Shown here piece after piece: positions 27,463 through 34,395 of a stretch of DNA of 64,000 nt (the stretch's first letter is position 1; each line of letters opens with the position of its first letter). Origin of the DNA: Pseudomonas kribbensis (GTDB lineage Bacteria; Pseudomonadota; Gammaproteobacteria; Pseudomonadales; Pseudomonadaceae); assembly GCF_003352185.1 (NCBI RefSeq), contig NZ_CP029608.1, positions 6,242,501-6,306,500 on the forward strand. Direction: 5' to 3'. The notes under the pieces are model-generated. The model did no database searches, had not been told where the DNA came from, and saw only the letters and a program-made list of their open reading frames with translations. The position numbers were made by a program, and so were the translations under genes.

Positions 27463-28517
27463 TTACTGGCTCCCTGAATGATCAGGCGGGAATCGTCTTT
27501 CGGATCGACCGTGGTGACCGACCCGGCCTGGCCGAGAATTTTCGGTATCCGTTCGCGGTAGAGGCGCAGCAGCATTTGCGGGTCGGTGCCATGCTGTCGG
27601 GCCTGAGCCAGACTCAGAACAGTGGCGGTATCGGCGGAGGCTTTCGCCAGACGCTCACCGGCCTGGGCGTGGGCCACCTGCAAGGTGCGGTCGGCCAGTT
27701 CGTTGGCGGTCTGGGTGATTTTTTCAGCGTCGGTACGGGCATTGGCGACGGCTTTGTCGGCCTGTTGGCTGGCGGTCAGCACGGCATTGAATGCACCGAC
27801 GGCCGGCTCGGGCAGACTCGATTGCACATCGACCCGGGCCACTTCGATACCGATGCCCTGTCCGCTTGCCTTCAATTCAGCCAAACGTTGGTTGATGCCT
27901 TGCACTAGATCACCGCGCAATCGCTCGCGTCGTTCAGCCGCTTGATTGTCAGCTCCGATCAGTTCCGGTCGCGCTACCAGAATGGTGTCCAGATCACGAG
28001 CCGCTGTCAGGGCCACCGCGCTGCGAGTCACCAGTCGATCCAGTGCCGGCAGCACATGGTCGCCTTGCAGTACGAAATCGTAGGGATCGGTGACCTTGTA
28101 GAACACCCGCACATCCAGCTGCACCACCCCGGCATCACCGGTGAGCAAATAGCCGGAACCGGCCAGTGCATCGCTGATTGGCGTGGCGAATGTCGCGACG
28201 CGATCTGCCTGTATTGCAGCAGGACTGCGCAGCAGGTTTTCCACTCGGCGCTCGATGACCCGATCTGCCGCCGGCAGCAACACGACCTGTTCGAACGGCT
28301 GCGGCCAAGCCAATAACAACCCGGCATTCTGAATGCGATCCAGTGCGCCGAAATGCATGACCACCGCGCGATTCTGCGGATCGATCTGCCGCACATTGGA
28401 AAACGCCCAGGCCAACGCGGCCAACACCGTCACCGCGTACAGGGCAAAAAATGCCAGACGCCCCGCCTGAATCCACGGACTGTTCAACGAATTTGTTCCA
28501 CGTGGAACTTCACTCAT
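27459..28517 (-). CDS. SPFH/HflK-HflC-like membrane protein (third of trio)
   Basis: A 352-residue protein with one N-terminal membrane helix (about 18-42), an SPFH/band-7 domain (about 43-260) and a C-terminal coiled region rich in Ala, Gln and Lys. It resembles HflC/HflK, which surround and modulate the zinc protease FtsH. The housekeeping pair is normally beside hflX and hfq, so this is a paralogue. It is translationally coupled to both neighbours (ATGA overlaps). A perfect parS lies at codons 4-8. Confidence 0.88.
   Translation of the reverse strand: MSEVPRGTNSLNSPWIQAGRLAFFALYAVTVLAALAWAFSNVRQIDPQNRAVVMHFGALDRIQNAGLLLAWPQPFEQVVLLPAADRVIERRVENLLRSPAAIQADRVATFATPISDALAGSGYLLTGDAGVVQLDVRVFYKVTDPYDFVLQGDHVLPALDRLVTRSAVALTAARDLDTILVARPELIGADNQAAERRERLRGDLVQGINQRLAELKASGQGIGIEVARVDVQSSLPEPAVGAFNAVLTASQQADKAVANARTDAEKITQTANELADRTLQVAHAQAGERLAKASADTATVLSLAQARQHGTDPQMLLRLYRERIPKILGQAGSVTTVDPKDDSRLIIQGASK
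28495..28508. other. parS ParB-binding site inside SPFH gene
   Basis: GTTCCACGTGGAAC, a perfect parS core, with flanks TT and TT. It lies in the first codons of the third SPFH gene, 11.2 kb from the copy inside folE2. Confidence 0.9.
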
Positions 28518-29560
28518 GGCTGAGTTCCGCTCTTGCTGTCCAGATTCGGCGGACCGTCTACCAGTACGCGGAATGGCGCGGCGTCGGTGCGCAGGATCAA
28601 CTTGGTGTCCGGCGTCACGATAGTGCCGAGGGTGTCCAGTGAGCGCAGCAGGTTATACAGCTGTGGCGATCCGGCATAAGCGCGGCCATAAATCTGCGCG
28701 GCTTCGACTCGCGATTGCGCTTCGATTTCAGCCGCTTTCACCGTCGCGTCAGCCTGCACAATTCGCGCATCACGCTCGGCGCCGGAACGAATCTGCGCCG
28801 CTTCGCGCTTGCCGATGGCAGTGCGTTCGGTGGCGATGGTTTCACGCTCGGCGCGCATCCGGTCAACCGTTGCGGTGAGTGTCACCGACGGCAAGGTCAG
28901 CCGCTCGATGCCCACTTGCACCACGCGCACGCCGTAAGTCGCGAGCAATTGCTGATCGATCTGCTGACGCAACTGCGCTTCGAAATCGGCGATGTGCACC
29001 TGACTGGCATCGGTGTTCACCAGATTGGCCAGATCGAAACTGCTGGCGGTGGTCTCCAGTGCCGAGCCGACAAAGGTGCGAATCTGCCGCGCCGCTTCGT
29101 CCGGCTGATTCTGCACCGCACGCATGAAACGCTGGACGTTGTCCGCATCACCCTGCACCTGCCACGCGACATACGCTTGCACAATGATCCGCAAACCGTC
29201 GCGGGTGCCGACGTCCTGCAAACCGCTCGAGGTGGTGCGCAGACGCAGATCCACCGGGATCGCCGCTTCGAAAGGCGCCGGCCAGCGCCAGCTCAGACCT
29301 GGATCCAGCAACACCCGGGACGGGTTGCCGAAGCGGGTGATGACCGTGGCTTCACCGGAACGCACCTGCACCAGACTGGCCGCTGCGATGGCAAACGCCA
29401 CCAGCAACACGGCCCAGCCCATGCGTCGCCACGGGAAAGGCCCCGCCTCTTCCGGCGCGCCGTGATGATGGTGGTGATGATGCCCGTGATGGTGGTGGCC
29501 GCCATGAGCATGGTCGTGACCGCTGTGGTCATGGTGATCGTGAGTATGCGACTGGCTCAA
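28514..29560 (-). CDS. SPFH/HflC-like protein with His-rich N-terminus
   Basis: A 348-residue SPFH protein. The first 35 residues contain about 20 His with several Asp, a probable metal-binding segment predicted to lie on the cytoplasmic side. A membrane helix (about 47-65), an SPFH domain (about 66-260) and a charged coiled-coil (about 225-300) follow. The start is a TTG that overlaps the upstream stop. AGGAG seven bases before it (29568-29572, opposite strand) supports that choice, and the next ATG would remove the His-rich part. The family relation is to HflC; zinc sensing or buffering is inference. Confidence 0.9.
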   Translation of the reverse strand: MSQSHTHDHHDHSGHDHAHGGHHHHGHHHHHHHGAPEEAGPFPWRRMGWAVLLVAFAIAAASLVQVRSGEATVITRFGNPSRVLLDPGLSWRWPAPFEAAIPVDLRLRTTSSGLQDVGTRDGLRIIVQAYVAWQVQGDADNVQRFMRAVQNQPDEAARQIRTFVGSALETTASSFDLANLVNTDASQVHIADFEAQLRQQIDQQLLATYGVRVVQVGIERLTLPSVTLTATVDRMRAERETIATERTAIGKREAAQIRSGAERDARIVQADATVKAAEIEAQSRVEAAQIYGRAYAGSPQLYNLLRSLDTLGTIVTPDTKLILRTDAAPFRVLVDGPPNLDSKSGTQP

Positions 29561-31515
29561 TGGGTGGCTCCTGGTTGAGCGGTGGTGCGCGCCGGCGAAG
29601 GGTCAGCCGGCAGCGTAAACGTACGCAGGTCGATGGTCGGCGCATTGCTGCTGCCGCCCAGACGATGGTCGAGCACCAACAATTTGGCTTTGCCCAGTCC
29701 CTGACTGAGCTGGCTGAGGTATTGCTCCAGCACGAAGGCTTGTCCGGCGCTGGCGTAGGCTTTTTGCTCGGCGCTGAATTTCAGGTCCGCCGCGCGGGCG
29801 GTCGAGCTGGTTTCGTGGGCATTGGCGGTGGCTTGGTCGCGAGCGAGGCTGGCCTGCAGCTGTGCCTGATTGCTCGCTTCGGCCGCCGCCCCACGCTCGC
29901 GAGAGATCAACGCCTGGGCGCCAATCTGCGCCGCTTGCACGCTGTGATAAGCATTGGCGGCACCGGCCGGCGGGTGAATCGCCTCGACCACAGTGGCGAG
30001 AATCTCTACACCGCTATCGAGTTTCTGCAGATCGCTTTGCACGGCTCGGCCGATCTCGTCAGCCAGCCCTACCCTGTCCTGCCCCAGCAAACCGTCGAGG
30101 GTGCGCGACGCAAAATCGTGGACGAGAATCCGGCTCGCAGTGCTGCGGATCAGCGTCGGCACATCCGCGCTGTTGTAGGTCGCAGCCAATGCCGCTTGAT
30201 CGCTGAGGCCGATGCGGTAGACGAAACGCACGTCCATGTTGACGATCTGGAAGCTCTGTTGCTCGCCACGGCTGCTGGCAATGACCTGGGATTTGTCGTT
30301 GACGTGGCTGGCATCCCACAAACGGTTGGCGGTAATCGGGGCCGGACCTTCTGCCGGATCCGGCTGAACCGGCACCGGGTTCTCGCCGACGCTGGTCGCC
30401 AGTTCGTGCACTACGCCGTTCTCCACGCTCAACACCCGGCCCAACGGCCACGGCAGACCGGCATGCAAACCCGGGCCGAACACCTGCACCGGTTTGCCAA
30501 AACGCTCGTAGATGCCACGGCTTTGCAGCGGGATTTCATGAATGCCGGTGAGCAACCAGCCGACTGCCGCCACCAGCACCAGTACCGGCAGGAACGCGCG
30601 ACGCATGTAGCTGAAGGCCCAGATCTGCCGCAGGTCGATACCGAAGCGATTGTGCAATTCGTGCTGCAACGCGAGCAGCGGTTGTGGTGGCCAACGCAGC
30701 AGATCGGCGACGAAACTGCGGGCCAGCAGCACCGGTTCGAGCTGTTCGCGACGTGGACTGAACAACGACAGCACCGCACGCAGCAGCAACTCCGCCGCGA
30801 CCAGCCCCGGCAGGATGCCGATCAGCACCGCCAGTCGCACAGGCCAGACCGAATTCTCGCTGGCGAACAACAAGCACAATGCGCCCAGCACCAGGCTGAT
30901 GATCGTCACGCGACTCAACTGCGCCAGCGCACCGGCCTCGGGCCATTGCGCCGGGTTTTCCTGAGCCAGTTGCCGCTCCAGCACCAGCAGACCGAACGCC
31001 AGCAGCAGCGCAATCGCCGCGCAGACAGAAGCAGACAATCCCACGGCAGTCGGTTGCAGCGTGAGACTCCATACCTGCTCGATGCCCAGCAACGCCAGCA
31101 GCGCCAGACCGCCCAGCCATAATGTCGCTGCACCGATCTGTCCCAGCACATGCAGGCTGCGGCGGCTCAGCCGATCCAGCAGTCGCTCGTACCAGCCGTC
31201 CGGCCCGGGCGTTTCCTCCGCGGCGGTAACCGGCACCACCGGGTTGATCACCCGCGCTCGCCAATCGGTCACCCACCACGCCGATTGCAACCCGGCGACC
31301 AACACCAGCAACGCCGCGCTCAGATTGACCAACAGCGCCGGCCACAGCGATTGCGAGGCGAATAGGCCAACAAAAAACGCCAGCACCACTCCGACCACGG
31401 CCAACCCGCCGAGCCCCATGGCCAACCGGCGCAATCGGCGACCCTGGGCTGCCGCCTGCTGAAAGCGCGGCAAACCGGTCACTTGCGTGCCATCAACGTC
31501 CAGATCGACTTGCAT
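29557..31515 (-). CDS. Large SPFH/HflK-like protein with multi-helix N-terminus
   Basis: A 652-residue protein. The first half holds about seven hydrophobic helices (about 35-330). An HflK-like SPFH domain follows (about 325-560), starting at IPLQSRGIYERFGKP, then an Ala/Gln-rich coiled segment (about 540-610). Classical HflK has one membrane helix and about 400 residues, so this is an enlarged paralogue. The start MQVDLDVDG at 31515 was preferred over a GTG at 31539, closer to the Zur-type box. It is first in the four-gene operon. Confidence 0.85.
   Translation of the reverse strand: MQVDLDVDGTQVTGLPRFQQAAAQGRRLRRLAMGLGGLAVVGVVLAFFVGLFASQSLWPALLVNLSAALLVLVAGLQSAWWVTDWRARVINPVVPVTAAEETPGPDGWYERLLDRLSRRSLHVLGQIGAATLWLGGLALLALLGIEQVWSLTLQPTAVGLSASVCAAIALLLAFGLLVLERQLAQENPAQWPEAGALAQLSRVTIISLVLGALCLLFASENSVWPVRLAVLIGILPGLVAAELLLRAVLSLFSPRREQLEPVLLARSFVADLLRWPPQPLLALQHELHNRFGIDLRQIWAFSYMRRAFLPVLVLVAAVGWLLTGIHEIPLQSRGIYERFGKPVQVFGPGLHAGLPWPLGRVLSVENGVVHELATSVGENPVPVQPDPAEGPAPITANRLWDASHVNDKSQVIASSRGEQQSFQIVNMDVRFVYRIGLSDQAALAATYNSADVPTLIRSTASRILVHDFASRTLDGLLGQDRVGLADEIGRAVQSDLQKLDSGVEILATVVEAIHPPAGAANAYHSVQAAQIGAQALISRERGAAAEASNQAQLQASLARDQATANAHETSSTARAADLKFSAEQKAYASAGQAFVLEQYLSQLSQGLGKAKLLVLDHRLGGSSNAPTIDLRTFTLPADPSPARTTAQPGATH
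29568..29572 (-). promoter_or_regulatory. Shine-Dalgarno supporting TTG start
   Basis: AGGAG on the minus strand, seven bases before the TTG of the His-rich SPFH gene, decides that start and thereby includes the His-rich segment. Confidence 0.75.
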
Positions 31516-31549
31516 AACCCCCCAAAACCCTTGGCTCACTGCTTAACTC

Positions 31550-31562
31550 GTTACGATATAAC
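31550..31562. promoter_or_regulatory. Zur-type zinc operator (box 3)
   Basis: GTTAC-GAT-ATAAC, a 13-base dyad with one mismatch, aligns with boxes 1 and 2. It lies 35 bases before the start of the large SPFH gene and about 148 bases before the divergent lpd gene. Confidence 0.72.
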
Positions 31563-31658
31563 GAAAGCAGTGAAATATTTGTACTCATTTGCGCCATTCA
31601 AAGTCGCTCAACCTGTCGCGTTCCTGAAGCCTTGACCGAAATGTCCGGAAACGCACAT

Positions 31659-31672
31659 ATTACGTACGTAAT
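31659..31672. promoter_or_regulatory. 14-bp perfect palindrome upstream of lpd
   Basis: ATTACGTACGTAAT lies 38-51 bases before the lpd start and is followed by a T-run. It is a candidate operator for a dimeric regulator. No matching regulator can be named. Confidence 0.45.
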
Positions 31673-31709
31673 TTTTAGCGATCCGCATTCTTCAGCCAGG
31701 AGTAAGCGC

Positions 31710-33110
31710 ATGAGCAACTATGACGTAGTGATTCTGGGCGGTGGGCCCGGCGGTTATAACGCAGCGATCCGCGCCGGCCAATTGGGCCTCAAGGCCGCGT
31801 GCGTGGAAGGCCGCGCCACACTGGGCGGCACCTGCCTCAACGTCGGTTGCATGCCGTCCAAGGCGTTGTTGCACGCGTCCGAACTGTACGATGCGGCAAT
31901 GGGCGCGGAATTCGCCAACCTCGGCATCGAGGTCAAACCGACGCTCAACCTCGCGCAAATGATGAAGCAGAAGGACGAAAGCGTCGCCGGCCTGACCAAA
32001 GGCATCGAATTTCTGTTCCGCAAGAACAAGGTCGACTGGATCAAGGGCTGGGGCCACATCGACGGTCCCGGAAAAGTCAGCGTGACCGGCGATCAGGGCA
32101 GCCGGATCGAACTGACCGCCACCGACATCATCATCGCCACCGGTTCCGAGCCCACTCCCCTGCCCGGCGTGGCGATCGACAACCAGCGCATTCTCGACTC
32201 AACCGGCGCGTTGTCCTTGAGCGAAGTGCCCAAGCATCTGGTGGTGATCGGTGCCGGCGTGATCGGCCTCGAACTCGGCTCGGTCTGGCGCCGGCTCGGC
32301 GCGCAGGTGACGGTGGTGGAATACCTCGACCGCATCTGCCCGGGCGTGGACGGCGAAGCCGGCAAGACCCTGCAGCGCTCGCTGAGCAAACAGGGCATCA
32401 GCTTCAAATTGAGTTCGAAAGTCACCAGCGCTACGTCCTCGGCCAGCGGCGTGCAACTGAGCATCGAACCGGCAGCCGGCGGCAGCGCCGAACTGCTGGA
32501 AGCCGATTACGTGCTGGTCGCCATCGGTCGTCGCCCCTACACCCAGGGCCTGGGGCTGGAAAACGTCGGCCTCAGCACCGACAAGCGCGGCATGCTTGCC
32601 AACAAACACCATCGCACCGAGGCTTCTGGCGTCTGGGTGATCGGCGATGTCACGTCAGGACCGATGCTTGCCCACAAGGCCGAAGACGAAGCCATGGCCT
32701 GCATCGAGCAGATCGTCGGCAAGGCGGGTGAGGTCAACTACGACCTGATCCCGAACGTGATCTACACCAAACCGGAGCTGGCCAGCGTCGGCAAGACCGA
32801 GGAGCAGCTCAAGGCCGAAGGCCGGGCCTACAAGGTCGGCAAATTCCCGTTCACCGCCAACAGCCGGGCGAAGATCAATCACGAAACCGAAGGCTTTGCC
32901 AAAGTCCTCGCCGACGCGCACACCGACGAAGTCCTCGGCGTGCACCTGGTCGGCCCGAGCGTCAGTGAAATGATCGGCGAATATTGCGTGGCCATGGAAT
33001 TCAGCGCGTCGGCCGAGGACATCGCCCTGACCTGCCACCCTCACCCGACCCGTTCCGAGGCGCTGCGTCAGGCGGCCATGAATGTCGAGGGTATGGCGAC
33101 GCAGATGTAA
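31710..33110 (+). CDS. lpd: Dihydrolipoamide dehydrogenase
   Basis: A 466-residue FAD enzyme that reoxidises lipoyl groups in 2-oxoacid dehydrogenase or glycine-cleavage complexes. It has the FAD-binding GGGPGGYNAA, the redox disulfide GGTCLNVGCMPSK, a second Rossmann motif GAGVIGLELGS and the C-terminal catalytic HPHPT(R)SE. AGGAG precedes the ATG at 31710. No 2-oxoacid dehydrogenase E1/E2 genes are adjacent, so it is a stand-alone paralogue (LPD-3 type). Confidence 0.95.
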   Translation: MSNYDVVILGGGPGGYNAAIRAGQLGLKAACVEGRATLGGTCLNVGCMPSKALLHASELYDAAMGAEFANLGIEVKPTLNLAQMMKQKDESVAGLTKGIEFLFRKNKVDWIKGWGHIDGPGKVSVTGDQGSRIELTATDIIIATGSEPTPLPGVAIDNQRILDSTGALSLSEVPKHLVVIGAGVIGLELGSVWRRLGAQVTVVEYLDRICPGVDGEAGKTLQRSLSKQGISFKLSSKVTSATSSASGVQLSIEPAAGGSAELLEADYVLVAIGRRPYTQGLGLENVGLSTDKRGMLANKHHRTEASGVWVIGDVTSGPMLAHKAEDEAMACIEQIVGKAGEVNYDLIPNVIYTKPELASVGKTEEQLKAEGRAYKVGKFPFTANSRAKINHETEGFAKVLADAHTDEVLGVHLVGPSVSEMIGEYCVAMEFSASAEDIALTCHPHPTRSEALRQAAMNVEGMATQM

Positions 33111-33120
33111 GCACGTTGAA

Positions 33121-33149
33121 GATACTTCCCGTGCAATGCGGGAAGTATC
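33121..33149. terminator. Hairpin between convergent lpd and lrp-type genes
   Basis: A 10-bp perfect stem GATACTTCCC/GGGAAGTATC with a nine-base loop, and no T-run on either side. It overlaps the last codon of the regulator gene. It is probably a 3'-end stabiliser or weak terminator. Confidence 0.5.
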
Positions 33150-33621
33150 AGGACGGCAGATGCCCCAGCGGCAGCGCTCCCGGGGTCTTCACCGTATGAA
33201 TGGCAAAATTGCTGCGAATATCGCTCACGCCCGGCAACTTCAGCAGACAACCGGTTAAAAAACGGTCGTAGGCGCGCAGATCCGGCACCACCACTTGCAG
33301 CAGAAAGTCCGATTCCCCGGACACCAGAAACGCCGAAATCACCTCCGGCAATGCCGTCACTGCGCGATGAAACGCCTCGGCCTGTTCATCGTTGTGCCGT
33401 TCCACCTTGACCCCGACGAACACCGTCAGCCCCAGCCCTACCTCATCGCGGTCCAGGTTCGCCTGATAACCGCGAATCACCCCCGCCTCTTCGAGCATCC
33501 GCACCCGACGCAGACAAGGCGATGCGGACAAACCGATTTCGTCCGCCAGTTGCACGTTGCTCAGGCGCCCGTCCCGTTGCAGCGCGGCGAGAATCTTGCG
33601 ATCGAAAGCGTCGAGTTTCAT
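33148..33621 (-). CDS. Lrp/AsnC family regulator
   Basis: A 157-residue feast/famine regulator with an N-terminal winged helix-turn-helix (DRKILAALQRDGRLSNVQLADEIGLS, about 5-45) and a C-terminal ligand-binding RAM domain (about 65-150). It is divergent from a LysE-type exporter, a frequent pairing in which an Lrp protein controls amino-acid export. MKLDAFDR at 33621 was chosen as the start. Confidence 0.93.
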   Translation of the reverse strand: MKLDAFDRKILAALQRDGRLSNVQLADEIGLSASPCLRRVRMLEEAGVIRGYQANLDRDEVGLGLTVFVGVKVERHNDEQAEAFHRAVTALPEVISAFLVSGESDFLLQVVVPDLRAYDRFLTGCLLKLPGVSDIRSNFAIHTVKTPGALPLGHLPS

Positions 33622-33765
33622 GGTTGGCAGATCCTGATGGTGTAACCGCAAAAAGAAAGCAGGTTATGCCAATCCACGAGGTTATAGAAGCGAACTACGC
33701 AAGCACCTGCCCTGCCCCTCGGTCATAGACTGGTTGCACCGAATCGACAACGAAAGGGGGGCGAC

Positions 33766-34395
33766 ATGGCGAGTCTCTGGCTGTTTTTCCTGGCTTTGGC
33801 GGTGGTCTATCTGCTGCCCGGCCCGGACATGATCCTGTTGCTGCAGACCGGTGCCCGCCAGGGTCGCGGTGCAGCGCTGGCCACGGCAGTGGGTCTGGCG
33901 GTTGCCCGAGGTTGTCATGTAGCGCTCGCGGCGCTGGGACTGGCGGCGCTGTTCAAGGCTGCGCCGTGGACGTTCGATGCGGTGCGGATGGCCGGGGCGG
34001 CGTACTTGCTGTGGATCGGCATTCAATGCCTGCGCACCACGCTGCTGCCGGATCTGAACGCCGGCACCGTAACGGCGAGCCATGGCCAGTGGCGCGCAGC
34101 GATCCGCCGTGGCCTGCTGACCAACCTGCTCAACCCGAAAGCCTTGTTGTTCTGCTCGGTGCTGCTGCCGCAGTTCATCGTGGCGGATGGTGCACCGGTG
34201 CTGACGCAGTTTGCGGTGCTTGGTGCAATGCTGGTGGCCGCAGGATTGCTGTTCGACAGCGCCTATGCCTTGCTCGGCACCGCGCTGGGCCGCTGGCTGA
34301 AACACAGCCCGACGGCCCAACGGGTGCAGCAGTGGTTATTCGGCAGCCTGTTGATCGGCTTTGCCGTGCGCCTGACCTTCGTGCAGCAGGCTTAA
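33766..34395 (+). CDS. LysE/RhtB family amino-acid exporter
   Basis: A 209-residue inner-membrane protein with about six helices. The N-terminal motif LLPGPDMILLLQTGARQGRG is diagnostic of the LysE/RhtB family. It is likely to export an amino acid or derivative under control of the divergent Lrp-type gene. Its stop overlaps the convergent gene by four bases. Confidence 0.93.
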   Translation: MASLWLFFLALAVVYLLPGPDMILLLQTGARQGRGAALATAVGLAVARGCHVALAALGLAALFKAAPWTFDAVRMAGAAYLLWIGIQCLRTTLLPDLNAGTVTASHGQWRAAIRRGLLTNLLNPKALLFCSVLLPQFIVADGAPVLTQFAVLGAMLVAAGLLFDSAYALLGTALGRWLKHSPTAQRVQQWLFGSLLIGFAVRLTFVQQA

